From assembly GCF_940670765.1 (NCBI RefSeq), contig NZ_CALNVW010000020.1, positions 62,001 to 126,000 on the forward strand: 64,000 bases of DNA, given 5' to 3'. This DNA is from Streptomyces sp. A 4/2. GTDB lineage: Bacteria; Actinomycetota; Actinomycetes; Streptomycetales; Streptomycetaceae. Numbering within the stretch: the stretch's first letter is position 1; the number at the start of each line of letters is the position of its first letter. The notes under the pieces are model-generated. The model ran no database searches. It was not told where the DNA came from and saw only the letters and a list, made by a program, of their open reading frames with translations. The translations under genes and the position numbers were made by a program. Positions 1 to 14,000 of the stretch are shown piece after piece.

Positions 1-3000
1 GCCGCCAGTTCGTTCAGCAGGAGCCACCCCCCGTCGCGCAGCGCCGCCTTCGCGTTGCGGATGGTGTTCCGGGTGTCGCGCGTCGCGTGCAGCACGTTGG
101 CGGCGATGACCAGGTCGTAGCTCCCGCTCTCCACCCCCTGCCCGGCGAGCGGCTGTTCCGCGTCGAAGCGGGCGTAGGCGAGGTACGGAACCTCCGGTCC
201 GTACTCGGTCCTGGCGTGGTTCAGGAACGCCTTCGAGAGGTCGGTGTACGTGTAGGTCTCGATGTGGTCCTGGAACGGGCGCAGCGCGGCGAACATCCCG
301 GCGCTCGTGCCGCCGGTACCCGCGCCGATCTCCAGGATGCGCAGGCGCGCGGACGGATCCAGGCGCAGCCGCTCCGCGACGATGGCGGCTGCGGTGTCCG
401 TCATGGCGCGGTTGTACATGTCGGCCACGCGGTTGTTGCGGTACGTGCCTTCGACGAGCGCGACGGAACCGCGCGGGAACAGGATGTCGGTGGGCCTGGT
501 CCTGCCGGTGAGGATGTCCGGCAGCTTCCTGAGTGTGGCATCGAGCAGAGCGAGTTCTGCTGCCTTGTCCGGATCCGTGGACCACTGGGCGCGGCGCTCG
601 TCCCACTCTCTGTCGAGGACGTCCAGCGGCGGGGCCGACGGCGGCACGATGCGGAGCGCGTGGTCGAGCCAGATGTCGTACCGCTCCAGGATTCCGGCAC
701 GCCGGCGCAGCCGGGCGATGTCGCCGTGGGTCGGCGGAGTGCCGGGGTCGCGCAGGGCGCCGAGCGCTGCCAGGTGTCCGTGGACCATGCGCGCGAGGAG
801 CGGATCGCGTTCGCTCCGGCGCCATGCTGCGATCGCGCGCATCGCCTCCCATGCGGACGGCTCCCTGGTGGCTGCCACGACGGCGGCGGGCGTGATGCGG
901 GACCGCGCCCTTCCGTGGACCGTGAGCCGCGTCGCCACGTCGATGCCCGCGATGGCTTCGGGCTTCTGCACCTTGATGAAGCTCAGTTGAGGCTGCGGCC
1001 CGCTGAGCAGCGTGTCGAGTGCCTCCATCGCCTCGGGCGGCTCGATCGAGAGGAGGCCCCAGCGTGCCATGCGTTCCCGGTGGAGTGCGGTCGAGGCGCT
1101 GCCGACGCTCCCCCACCACCCCCAGTTCATCACCTTCACCGGGCAGTCCCGGTGCCGGGCGAGGAATGGGGCGTAGGCGTCGCTGAAGGTGCATCCGGCT
1201 GCGTAGTTGCTCTGCCCCGCAGCGGTCGTGAACGACTGGACGGACGAGAAGAAGAGGACGAAGTCCAGGGTCTCGTCCGCGAAGACCTCTGCCATGGCCA
1301 CGCTGACGTCGATCTTGGCGGTCAGGCAGGAGCGCAGCGTCGCTTCGTCCATGCGCGCCAGGCTCTGGTCCCGCAGGACGAGCGCCGCCTGGACGACGCC
1401 GTGGATCCGCGGATGGTGCCGCCCGACCTCCTCGTAGGCGGCACGCAGCGACGCGGGGTCCGCAGCGTCGGCGGAGAGGTAGCGCACACTGCCGCGTCCG
1501 GTGCAGGTGCTGAGTTTCGCTTCGATCGACGCGTCCTGCGGGCGCCGCCCGATCCAGATCACGTGGGCGCCGTAGCGCTGGACGACATGCCGGGTCCATA
1601 CGGTGCCGAGCCCGCCGGCACCTCCGATCACGACATAGACGCCGCCTTCCCGGTACGCGTCCCGCTGTACGGTCCCGGGCCGGCACGGAGCCCAGCGCCG
1701 GACCAGCCACTGGCCCGCGCGGCGCACCAGGGTGTCGCTCTCCGGGCGGTCCGGGAGTGCCGCCAGGTCCTCGGGCAGGTCGGCAGTGTCGAGGTCCGTG
1801 CGGCGGACCGACCAGTTCGCGTACTCCTGCCCGAGCGACCCGAAGAGGCCGTGCAGCCCGGCGTGGGCAGGTGCCGTCGGCTCGGTGTCGTAGGTGGCCA
1901 GGGCGCTGCGCGTCACCAGGGTCACGGTGAGCGGACGTGCGTCGTGTCCGGTGCGGACGAGGGCCTTGATCATGCGGAAGGCCGCGATGACGCCGTCCTC
2001 CTGGGCCGCGGTGAAGCCGGCGGCGTCGGTCGGCAGGAGCGCCCCCTGGTCCTCCGGCGCCGCACCGGGCGCGATCCAGAGAAGGTGGCCGACCGGCGTC
2101 AGGTCCCGGAGCCGGGACGTGATCTCGTCCGTCGACGCACCCGGCGCGAGGTCCCACATCGTGGCCCGCGGGTACTGGCGGGCGAGTGCGGACCGCTGCC
2201 CGCTGCTCCCTCCCACCACGAGGACCTGCTCCGTGGGCGGCAGGGCGGCGGCGCCGGAGGTGCGCTCGGACACGGGCTCCCAGACCGGTGCGAACAGTGC
2301 GGGTGCCGTTTCCTTCGCCCGGCGCGAGGTGTAGCCGGTCATCCGGACACAGACCTCCCCGTCGCCGTCGACGAGATCCACGTCGAGCCGGCTCAGCGCG
2401 GTCGCCGGCTCCGCGCCGTCCGCGACACGGACGACGGCCCACATCGAGGCCGTGCAGGGGGCGAAGAGTTCGAACCGGTCGAGCGCGAACGGCACCACGG
2501 TCTCCACGGAGGCCCCGCCGTCGGCGAGTTGCAGCGCGATCGAGGACTGGATGGCCGAATCCAGCAGCGCCGGGGGCAGGACGTACCCGGCCTCTGCGGG
2601 GTCGGTCTCCGCCGGCAGGTCGAGCCGTGCCAGGACGGTGCCGGTACCGACGTGTGCCTCGCGGACAGCGCGGAGAGAAGGCCCGTGGACGATGCCCATC
2701 GCCGCGAGCGCCGCACGGACGCGTTCCGCGGATACGGCTGTCACGCACCTCGCACGGAGCGACGCAAGGTCGACGCGGTCGGGACGGGTCGTGCCGGAGG
2801 GCGCGATGCGCCCGGTGGAGAACACGACCGGAGCGGTGTCCCGACCGGTCTTCGAGGCGATCTCGAAGGTGAGTTCTTCGCCCTCCGCCGGCCGTACCAG
2901 GACATCGACGCTCAGGGGCGCGCCGTCGAAGGCGACCGGCCGTACCCAGGTCATGTCGCGTATCAGCAGGGGCGTTTTCGCCCCGGTGCCCCACACGCGC

Positions 3001-5000
3001 GCCGCCGCCTCCCGTGCCATTTCGAGGTGGGCGGCGCCCGGCAGGACCCGCTGCCCGCGCACCGTGTGATCGCGGAGGACGGCTTCGTCGCCCTTGAACA
3101 CCGTCGAGGCCCGCAGTGTGCCGGGAGCGCCCTCCACCACCGACGACCGGTGGATCAGCGGATGGTCCGGGACCGGCCGGCTCAGGGTGGTGACAGGCAG
3201 AGGTGACAAGGGCGGCGGCCCGGCCCAGTGGCTCTCTCCGGCGAACGGGTAGGTCGGCAGCGGGACCCGGAGATGGGCCTCTCCTGCGAACGCTGCCCCG
3301 TAGTCCAGGTCGACCCCCTGTGCGAAGTACCCGGCGAGGGCGGTGAGGTTCGCGCGGTACGTGGCGGTATCCGTGTCGGAACCCGTCGGGTGTGCGCAGC
3401 GGTGCAGGCATGCCTCGCCATGGCTCTTCTCCGTGCCCGCACCCGTGGCGCCCTTGCGCGCCGGCACCGCACGGCCGGTGAACGCCCTTGCTCCGTCGAG
3501 CCCTTCGCCGAGGATCCGGAGCAGCTCCGTGCGGTCCGCCGCCACGCAGGCGAACCTGTGGGCGAACCGGTCCCTGCCGACGGCGAGCGTGTAGGCGAGG
3601 TCGCCCAGGTCCGGGAGGTCCGCGCGACGGCAGTGCTCCGCCAGCCGGGCCATCTGCTGAACCAGCTGTTCACGTGAGTGCGCGGAGAGGACCACGAGAT
3701 ACGCGGGACGTGGTGTACGAGCGCGGGCACGGGCAGTGGGAGGCGCCTCCTCGATGACGAGGTGCGCGTTGGTGCCGCTCGCGCCGAAGGAGCTGACCGC
3801 GCCGCGGCGCGGTCCGCCGTCGGCCGGTGCCTCCCAACAGTGGCTGCGCGTACTCAGGTAGAAGGGGCTGTCTTCGAGACCGACGGCGGGGTTCGGCTTC
3901 TCGAAGTGGAGTGAGGCCGGGATCTGCTGGTGCCGCATCGAGAGGAGGATCTTGAACACCCCCGCGACTCCTGCTGCGAACTGGGTGTGCCCGAGGTTCG
4001 TCTTGACCGAACCCAGCGCGCAGTAGCCGGTCTTCTCCGTCCCGGCCCGGAACGCGCGGCTGAGCGCCGAGAATTCGATGGGATCGCCGAGCGGGGTGCC
4101 CGTGCCGTGCGCCTCCACGAGGCGGATGGACTCGACGTCGATGCCGAAGGACTCGTAGGTGTCGCGGAGCAGACGCTCCTGCGAGACGGAACTGGGCGCC
4201 GTGATGCCGTTGGTCGCCCCGTCGTGGTTACTGCCGGTGGCACGGATCACGCCGTGGATGTGGTCCCCGTCGGCGACGGCGTCGTCGAGCCGCTTGAGGA
4301 CCAGGACACCGACGCCCTCGCCCGGTACGAAGCCGTCGGCGCGGTGGTCGAAGGTGTGGCAGCGTCCCGTGGCGGAGAGCATTCCGGCGCCGCCGGCCAA
4401 CTCGTAGAGGCGGGGCGTCGACTGGACGAAGACACCGCCCGCCAGCGCCATCTCCGTCTCGCCCGACCAGAGTCCCCGGCACGCCAGGTCGATCGCGACG
4501 AGCGAGCTGGAGCAGGAGGTGTCGACCGCCAGCGCGGGACCCTTCAGATCGAGGAAGTAGGAGACGCGGGCCGGGATGAGGGACGCCATGTTCCCCCAGA
4601 ACGCCTGGGCGGGCGCGTCGTCCCCGACGACCTCCTGGTAGTCGCCCTTGTAGCAGCCCACGTACACGCCACAGCGGGTCTCGCCCAGCTGCCGGCCGGC
4701 GTACCCCGCGTCCTCCAGCGCCTTCCACGCCTCCTCCAGGAGCAGGCGCTGCTGGGGATCCATGGCGGCGGCCTCGACACCCGAGATGCCGAAGAACAGC
4801 GGGTCGAACCGGTCGATCCCGTGGAGGAATCCGCCCTGTGTGCAGCGCGCGGAGCCGTCGGCGCCGGTGTCCGCGAGATCCCAGCGGGTCGCTTCCGTGA
4901 TGAGGTCGTCGCCGTTCGCGAGATGCGTCCAGAGGTCGTCCAGGCTGTCGGATCCGGGGAACCGTCCGCTCATCCCGACGATGGCGATCGGCGCGTGGGC
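1..5000 (-). other. PKS module 5: KS-DH-KR-MT, cut by the window edge
   Basis: KS5 has DTSCSSSL (Cys4672), EAHGTGT and KTNLGH. DH5 has HTVRGQRVLP (His5154) and LDSAIQSS. KR5 has GGAGGLG, Ser and Tyr, but YAAGC where YAAAN is usual; this variant occurs in other trans-AT KRs. The last visible domain is a C-methyltransferase with the SAM loop LEIGAGTGGTS (about 297-340) and NVLHATRDTRNTIRNA near the edge. The expected product is an alpha-methyl enoyl intermediate. The ACP and everything downstream are outside the window. Confidence 0.82.
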
Positions 5001-8000
5001 CGCGGGCCGGTCCGCGCGAAGGGTGTCGGGCGTGGTCCGCGGACGTGTCTCGGTGGCGGCCGGCTCCGGGGCGGCGGCGTCGATGTCGGCGTACTCCGCG
5101 AGCAGGTGCGCGACGAGACGGTCGGCGGAGCTGTGGTCGAAGACGACTCCGGTCGACAGGTCGAGCCGGAGGGTCTCGTTCAGCAGATGGACGAGACGGA
5201 CCGCGAGGATGGAGTCGAGCCCGTAGTCGGCGAACGCGAGCCCGCCGTCGACCTCGTCCGGCGGCATGACCAGTACGTCCGCGATCGTCGCGCGTACGGT
5301 GCGGGCGACCCGTTCCTCACGTGTGACATCGAGTGCGGCGTCGGACGTGAAGTCGTGCGCGGGGTCCGACGCGGCGTCGGGCGTGACGTGCGGCCCGGCC
5401 TTTTCGGACTGCGGCGCGGCCTTTTCGGGCTGCGGTGCGGCGGTGGCCGGAGCCGCACCGGGCGCCGTCTCCCGGACCGGCTCCAGGTCCCCGATCCAGA
5501 AGCGGTCCCGCGCGAACGGGTACGTCGGCAGGGATATCCGGCGGGGCGACGCAGCTCGGTGCGTCCGCCGCCAGTCCAGCTCCACTCCGTCCACCCAGAG
5601 CGCGGCCAGCTTGTCGAGCTTCCCCTTCCGGACCCAGCGGTCGACCAGGAGTTCCCGGAGGTCGTCGTCGGCCGAGATCTCGGCGACGACGCCCAGGCCT
5701 TGCCCGGCGCTGCCCCGATGGAGACCAGGGGTACCCGCCCCGTCCCCGCTCTCCGCGTAACCGCGCAGTACCCGCAGGAGCTCGGGCAGTGAGGCGACGG
5801 TCACCGCCAGGCGCTCCTTCATCGCCTCACGTCCGACCTGGAGGGTGAAGGCGAGATCCGCCAGGCCGACCGCTCCCCGCGCCGTCTCCGCGCGTTCGAG
5901 GAACGCCACCAGACGCGCGGCGGAGTGCCGCAACCGCTCCGGTGTCCGCGCGGAGAGGACGACGAGCTGCTCGCCCTCACCGGACGCCGGCCGGTCCGGG
6001 ACGGGGTCCGGCACGTACTCCTCAAGGATCACATGGGCGTTCGAGCCGCCTGCCCCGAAGGAGGAGACCGCCGCGATCCGTGGTGTCTGCGACTCCCACG
6101 GTGCGAGCGTCCGCTGGACGAAGAACGGCGTCTCCTCGAACCTGATGCCGGGGTTCAACTCCTCCGCGTGCAGGCTCGGTACGAGCGTGCGGTGCCGGAG
6201 CTGCAGTACGGCCTTGGTCACCCCGGCGATCCCCGCGGCGGCCTCCAGATGTCCGATCGCCGACTTCACGGAGCCGATCGCGCAGAACTGCCGCTCGTCC
6301 GTGGACCCTTCGAAGGCGAGCGAGAGACCCTGCACCTCGATCGGGTCGCCCAGTTCCGTGCCCGTGCCGTGCGCCTCGACGTAGCTCACCTCCCGCGCCG
6401 GAACCCCGGCCCGGGTCAGCGCGTCGCGGATCAGTTCCGCCTGGGCGGTCGGGCTCGGCACCGTATAGCCGTGGGACCGCCCGCCGTGGTTGATGCTCGT
6501 CCCGCGGACCACCGCGAGGACCTGGTCACCGTCCGCGAGAGCGCGCGCAAGGGGTTTCAGCAGTACGGCGCCCACACCCTCGCCGGGCACGAACCCGTCA
6601 CCACCGCTGCCGAAGCTCCGCACCCGGGCCTGCGAGGACAGCATGGTGGAGCGGCACAACTCGACGTAGTCGGAAGGGTGCAGATACAGGTTCACCCCGC
6701 CCGCGACGGCCAGCTCGCAGGAGCCCCGGCGCAGGTGCTCGCAGGCTTCGTGGATCGCCGTGAGCGAGGAGGAGCACATCGTGTCGATCGTCAGGCTGGG
6801 GCCACGGAGGTCGAGGGCGTACGAGGTACGGGCGCTGAGCGAGGCGAAGGAGAGCGAGGGCACGACCGTTTCACCGGTCGGCAGCCGGGCCGCGCCGTGC
6901 CGTGCGTGGCCGGACTTGGTCACACCGGCGAAGACACCCACGCGCCGCTGATGGCGTCGGGCCAGCTCCTCGCGGGTGTAACCCGCGTCTTCGATCACCT
7001 CCCAGGAGGCCTGGAGGAAGAGGCGTTCCTGCGGGTCCATCGCGTAGGCGTCACGCGGTGCGATCCGGAAGAAGTGCGGATCGAACGCGTCGAAGTCCCG
7101 CAGGAATCCTCCCCACTTGCTGTAGCTGCGCCCGGTGGCGACGGCTGTGGCGCGGTCCGGCTCGTAGAAGCCGTCCAGCGGCCACCGGTCGGGCGGGATC
7201 TCCGTGATGGAGTCGCGTCCCGCGGTGAGGTTCGCCCAGAACTCGTCGGTGTTCTCGGCCTGCGGATAGCGCCCGCTCATCCCGATGATCGCGATGGCGT
7301 CGTCCGGCGGGGTCGGGCCGGGAGCAGCGGCGGTCCGGGGTGTGTGGCGCGCCGCCGGTACCTGGACCGCGGCGCGCTCGCCGGGAGTGGGTGGGGTGGG
7401 TGTCCCGGCGAGTTTTCCGGCGACGGCGCGCAGCGTGGGGAATTCGTAGAAGAGCGTCGTCGGGACCTCGCCGTACACGGAGGACAGCTCCCTGTTGAGT
7501 TGCACGACCATGACCGAGTCGAGGGCCAGGTCATCGAGCGGCCGGTCGGCGTCGATGTCGTGGAGGGGGACCTTCGTGACCCGGGCGAAGATTTCCACGA
7601 CCGACCGGAGTGTCTCCCGGTCCGGCCGCCCGTCGGCCGTCTCCGATGCAGCCGTCTCCGATGCGGGTGGGGCAGCGGCGGGAGGGGCAGCGGCGGGCGG
7701 GGGCACGGATGCGGGCTCGGCCGTCTCGCCGTGGTGCACCCAGATCTGGTCCTCGCCGGCCTCGCCCGACCGCCAGGCGTTCAGGAGGGCTTCGAGTCCT
7801 TCGTCCGACTCCATCGGCACGAGACCGCGGGTGCGCCGGAGGTACGCGCGGGTCGCGTCGTCGACCGCCATTCCGCCGTCCTTCCAGAGCGGCCACGCGA
7901 TGGCGACCGTACGCCCGGACCGCTCGCCCGCCGCGACGCGCGTGTTGCGGCGGGCGGCGTACTCGCCGAGAAAGCCGTTGGCCGTGGCGTAGTCGGACTG

Positions 8001-11000
8001 ACCGGGATTTCCGGTGACTGCCGCTCCGGACGAGAAGACGAGGAAGGACTCGATGGGCATGTGCGCCGTGGCCCGGTCCAGGTGCACCACGCCGTCGACC
8101 TTCGGGGCGAGGACCTTGTCCCACTCCTCTGCCGTCTTGTTCGTGAGGTACGCGTCGTGGATCACGCCTGCGGCGTGCACGATCCCGTGGATCGGGCCGG
8201 ACTCCTCACCGACGCGCGCGACGAGGTGGCGTACCTCCTCCCAGCGGGAGACGTCCGCGACGGCGTACCGGGCCACCGCACCGGCTTCCCGCAGCTCGGC
8301 GAGCAGTTGGGCGGTCCGGGCATCCGGTGCCGAGCGTCCGACGAGGACGAGCGTCGGGCGTACGGCGTCCCGTGCGATCCGGCGGGCGATGACGGCGCCG
8401 ATGCCGCCGGCGCCTCCGGTGATCAGGTACACACCTCCCGAGCGCCAGGGCGTGCCCGTACTGTCGGCAGCCACGGGCACCCAGGTCCGCACCGCGCGCT
8501 CCGTGCCCCGGTGGAGAACGAGAGCGTCGTCCGCGTGTCCGGCGTTCTCCTGGACGATCGCCGCGATGCCGGCCGCGTCGCGCTCGCCGTCCAGAGCGAG
8601 GACCTGCCCGGCGATGTGCGGGGATTCGAGCGCCGTCGTGCGCAGAAGTCCCGCGAGCGCCGGCCCGGCCGCATCGTCACCGTCCGCCGGTGTCACGACC
8701 TGTACGAGGGTGGCGCCGTCGTGCGCCTGCCCGGCGAGCACCCGGACGATCTCGAAGACCTGACGTGAGAGGTCGGTGAAGCGGGTCTCCGGGCGCCGCT
8801 TGTCGGTCGTGACGGTGTGGCAGTGCACACCCGGCAGGCGGCGTTCCACGCTGTCCCGCACGGCCGCCGGCACCCCGCAGAGGATCACGACATGACGTGT
8901 GTACGGGGTCCGGCCGGCCAGGTCCCGCGACGCGGGCTTCGGCGTCCAGCGGGGCGCGAACAGCGTCGTACCGACCGAAGGGCGTTGCGCAGCAGCGCTG
9001 TTGGCCTTCTCAGCACTGCCGGGGAGCCAGTACCTGTCGCGTGCGAACGGGTACGTGGGCAGGTGCGCGCGCCTCGGCAGAGCCGAACCGGTAGCCCCGT
9101 ACAGCCGCCGCCAGTCGACCTCCTCCCCTCCGCTCCAACGCGCGACCGCGTCGGCGAGGCCGTCCTGCGCCGGCCGGGCGCCGCGCTGCGGGCCGCTCGC
9201 CGGGCCGCTCGCCGGGCCGCTCGCCGGGCCGCTCGCCGGGCCGCTCGCCGGGCCGCTGATGAACTCCCTTAGTTTCTCGCCGAGTTCCCGGTGGGAGGAG
9301 ACGACCCAGCCGACCCGTTCAGCCATGGCTTCGCGTCCGGTCTGGAGCGTCCACCCGATGGAACGGAGCGGGGCGGGACGGGGTGTGTCCTCCAGGTAGG
9401 CGAGCAGGTTCTGCGCCCGCTCGCGCAGTTGCTGCGCCGTACGCGCGGAGAGGGGTACGGCGACCGGGCTCCCGGGGTCGTCCGCGTCCTGTGCCGGACC
9501 CGTGTCCGCGCCCTGCTCCGGGTACTCCTCGATGACGACGTGGCAGTTGGCGCCGCCGAATCCGAAGCTGCTGACGCCCGCCCGCCGCGGCGCGAGGTCA
9601 CCGTCACGGTCGCGGGGCCGCTCCCACGGTTCGTTGGCGCGCACGATGCGGAACGGGCTGCCATCGAGCTGGATGTAGGGGTTGATCCGGTCGCAGTGCA
9701 GGCTCTGCGGGAGGGTGCCGTGTTCCATCGCGAGGACCATCTTGAGCAGCCCGGCGATACCTGCGGCGGCTTCCAGATGACCGATGTTGGTCTTCACGGA
9801 GCCGAGACCGCAGGTGGCAGGGGTGTCGCTGCCCAACTTCCGGAACGCGGTCTGCAGCGCCCGCACCTCGACGGGGTCGCCCAGGGCCGTGCCGGTTCCG
9901 TGGGCCTCCACATAGCCGATCGTGCGGGGGTCGATGCCGCCCATCGCCCGCACCACGAGGTCCGCCTGCGCGGTACCGTTCGGCGCCGTGAGGGAGTTCG
10001 CCCGTCCGCCGTGGTTCTCCGCGGTCCCGACGATCACGGCGAGGATCGCGTCGCCGTCGCGCTCCGCGTCGGCGAGGGGCTTCAGTACGACGGCGCCGAC
10101 GCCCTCGCCGCGTACGTATCCGTTCGCGTCGCTCGCGAAGGTCTTGCAGCGTCCGTCCGGACTCAGCATGCCGGCCCGCCCGGCGCTGACGAAGGTGTCG
10201 ACACTGAGCAGGAGGTTCACCCCGCCCGCTACCGCGGCGTCGCACGCCCCGGAGCGGATGGCCTCCACGGCCCGGTGGACGGCGACGAGCGAGCTGGAGC
10301 AGGCCGTGTCGACGGGCTGGCTCGGGCCGTGGATGTCGAGTACGTACGAGATGCGGTTGGCGAGCATGGAGTGGGCGTTGCCCGTGGAGGTGAAAGCGTC
10401 CGGCGGGGCGCCGTGGGCGGCGAGCAGGGTCGCGTAGTCGGTCCCGGAGACACCGAAGAACAGCCCGGTGTCCGCCGGCAGGCCGGACGGGGCGTAGCCG
10501 CTGTGCTCGATCGCGTTCCAGACCGTCTGGAGCGCCAGCCGGTGCTGGGGGTCCATCAGCTCGGCCTCGCGCGGCAGGATGCGGAAGAAGGCGGCGTCGA
10601 ACGCGTCGACGTCGTCGAGGACGCCCGCATGGTGCGGGAACTCGGCTGCTTCCGCGATTCGCGCGTAGGCCGCGTCGTAGCGGTCGAGGGGGAAGGCCGT
10701 GACGTTGTCGGTCCCGGCGGCCAGGTTCGCCCAGTACGCGTCCAGGTCGGGTGAGCCGGGGAATCGGCCCGCGGCTCCGATGACGGCCACCGGCAGGGGC
10801 GAGTCCGCCGGCGCCGGGCGGTGTGCGCCGGCCGGCACGGTGTCAGGAGCCCCGGTCGTCGCTCCAGCGTTTCCAGTCGTCTCTCCGGGGGACCGGTTCC
10901 CAGGAATCGGGGCGGGCTCCCCGGCGGGGTCCGGCGGGAGGGAGCGTTCGTACGCCGCGCGCAGCGGGCCTTCGTGCTCTGCGAACAGGTGCCTGCCCAG

Positions 11001-14000
11001 CGAGTCGAACGTATTGCGATCGAAGAAGACCGCAGGGGTCAGATCGATACCGAACCGCTCGCGCACCTGCTTCGAGAGGGCGACGAGCGAGATCGAGTCG
11101 AAGCCGAAGGCGTCGAAGCCGGTACGGGCGTCGAGTTCGCTCCGCTCGAACTTGAGAATGCCGCCCGCCATCTCACGCAGCTCGTCCACGGCGAAGGAGA
11201 TGACGCCGTCGCTGTCCTCCCCCGGTGTCCCCCGGTCCGCTGCTTCGGCTCCGTCCACCGCTCGTGCGCTCACATCCGGGTCCTTTCGCGGTCCTTCGTC
11301 GTCGCCGCACCACATGTCGGAGAGCACACCGACCACCTGGCCGTGCCGGTCCAGCAGGCCGACGGACCCGCCGAGGCCTTCTCCGTCGGCAGTCACGTCG
11401 AGGACGACGTACGCGACCGGGAGGCCCCCACCGCTCCCGGCGGTGAAGAGCCGGATCTCGTCGATCCGGTGGGGCGCGGTCCGTGCCCAGTCCGGTGAGC
11501 CCTGCCGCTTCGCTTCGGACTGGAGGCCCTGAGCGATGGCGGCGAGGACGTGCGGAGCGAGGGTGACATGCGGCTTCACATGGTCCCGCTGGAGTTCGGG
11601 GGTGCCGACCTTGAGCACCAATCGCCCGTCGCGCAGCCGGAATGCGCTCTCTGTGCCGCTGAATTCCGGCACGTATCCGATTCCGCCCTCCGCGAGTCCC
11701 GCGAGGAATTCCGCCGGGGCGAGCAGCTCTGCCCGGTCGGGCGCCAGCACATCGGCCGCGATTCCCGCGAAGTCGGCCGAGCGGAGGTGGCCGGACAGCG
11801 GCGTACGGTCGTCCTCGCCAGCAGGCACGTCGAACGACGCTACGGGCGTCCGGGTCCCCGCCGCGTCCTGAGCGAACACGAGTCCGGAGGCCCGCTTCCC
11901 GTCGGAGGCGTCGAAGACCGTCACCAGGCGGGCGGCGGTCGTCCAGCTGACCGGGCCCAGGAGGCGGAGCCGGCGCACGACCGACCCGTCGGCGAATCCG
12001 GAGACCTTCGTGGCGGCGATCGCCAGGTCGATGGCGAACGTCGGGACCACACCGCGCTTCTTGTCCTGCCGCTCCCCCGAGGTGCAGCCGTAGTCGAGGA
12101 GATCGTCCAGGTGCACGTCGAGCACGTACCGCAGCCCGTCTGCGTCCGACTCGTTCCGGCCGAGGAACGGGTGGAGCTTGTCGCGCAGCGCGAGCGGCGC
12201 GATCACGGACGGCGCGCCCTCCTCCGGGGTGACCCAGCAGCGCACGCGCTCGAAGGGGTACGCGGGGAGAGGGACCCGCCGGGGCGTGCGTGCTCCCCCG
12301 TCGGCGCCGCGCCAGTCGACGCTCCGGCCGCCCACCCAGGTGGTCGCGAGCTTCCGTACGCCCTCGGTCCGCGGGCCACCGGGCGCGAGCGCCGCACCGA
12401 GGTCCCGGTCCCCCGCCAGATAGCGGTCGACGGCGGCGACGGCTTCCCCCGTGGTCCTGGCGAGGAACGCCCAGCGGTGCGGGAGTTCGTTCTTGCCGAC
12501 GCGGAGTGTGAACGCGATCGCCGCGGGGTCCGGCTCTGCTCCGGCGGCCAGGTAGTCGCGGAATCGGGTGAGCCATGTTTCCAGGACCGATTCGTTCATC
12601 GCGGAGAACACGAAGAGTTCCTCGCGCCCGTCCTGTGCGCCGTACGGATCGCGGTCGGGTTGCGGGTACTCCTCCAGGATGATGTGCGAGTTCATCCCGC
12701 CCGCGCCGATCGAAGTGATTCCCGCCCGGCGGGGATGGGTGATCCGGCGTCCCTCCACCGTGGTCACCGCGGGTTCCCATGAGGCGAGCTGCCGCTGAAG
12801 CCGGAACGGTGTACGGGAGAAGTCGATGTCCGGATTGGTCACCGAACTGTGCAGCGAGGGTGCGAGTTTCCCCTTCTGGAACTGGAGGACGACCTTGGCG
12901 ATACCGATCATTCCGGCAGCGTGCAGCAGGTGTCCCAGGTTCGACTTGACGGAGCCGATCGCGCAGAACTCGGTGTCCTGCGTGTACTTCTGAAAGGCCG
13001 TGGTCAGGGCCTTCACTTCGATCGGGTCGCCCAGCGACGTCCCGGAGCCGTGTGCTTCCACGTAGCTGATGGTCCGCGGATCGACTCCCGCGTCGTCGAT
13101 CGCCTTCTCGATCGCCCGCGCCTGCATACGGGGGCTGGGGACGGTGAACCCGTTGCGCACCCCCGCGTTGGCGAGGGCCGTTCCCTTGATGACGGCGTAC
13201 ACGTGGTCGCCGTCGCGCTCGGCCTCGACGAGCGGCTTGAGGACGAGGGCGCCGACACCCTCCCCGAGAATGGTCCCGTCCGCGCCCAGGCCGAAGCTCC
13301 GGATCACATCGGAGGTCGCCGTCGTGAAGTGCTCCTGTGACGAGCTGATGAGGTTGTACGGGTGGAGGAGCAGGTTCACCCCGCCCGCGACCGCCATCCG
13401 GCATTCCCCGGCCCGGAGCATCTGCACGGCCTGGTGCACGCAGGTCGAGGAGCCGGAGCACATCGTGTCCACGAAGATCGAGGGACCGGTGAATCCGTAG
13501 AAGTACGAGAGCATGTTGGGCAGCGTCGCCGTGTAGCTGCCGCTTGCCGGGGAACCGCGCGTCAGACCGTTCTGGAATCCGTACAGGCCGTAGTGGTTGC
13601 TCATGGAACCGGCGAGTACGCCGACATCTCCGTCGTACTGCCGCTGGATCGTCTCGCGCGAGTATCCGGCGTCTTCGAGCGCCTCTACGCCCGTCTGCAG
13701 GAACAGGCGGACCTCGGGCGACATGTTCTCCGCATCGCGTTTGGAGATGCGGAAGTAGCGGGGGTCGAACGTCTCGATGTCCCGGAGGAAGGTTCCGGTG
13801 CGGATGGAGCTCTTGCCGAGGACGCTGCGGTCGCGGCTGTAGACCGCGTCGTGGTCCCAGCGCTCGCGGGGTACTTCACGGAACTCGTGACGGCCTTCGC
13901 CGAGCACGGCCCAGAGTTCGCCGAGGGTGTCGGCTCCGGGGTAGGTCCCGGAGATGCCGATGATCGCGATGTCGTGGTGGTCGTCGCGCGGCCCGGGTGC

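Noticed and set aside
87..8768. Very long plus-strand open frames (87-3206, 3930-5792, 5925-8768)
   Set aside because: They are antisense to KS, DH, KR, MT and ACP motifs read in one minus-strand frame. Their translations are Arg/Gly/Val-rich with no domain, as expected for shadows of high-GC genes.
9190..9257. Possible CRISPR-like array
   Set aside because: The 12-bp units are directly adjacent with no spacers and keep the PKS frame, so this is a coding minisatellite.
11173..13461. 762-codon minus-strand frame within PKS module 2
   Set aside because: It is out of frame with KS2, B and ACP2 and has Arg/Pro-rich shadow composition; the PKS frame reads through the same DNA with intact motifs.
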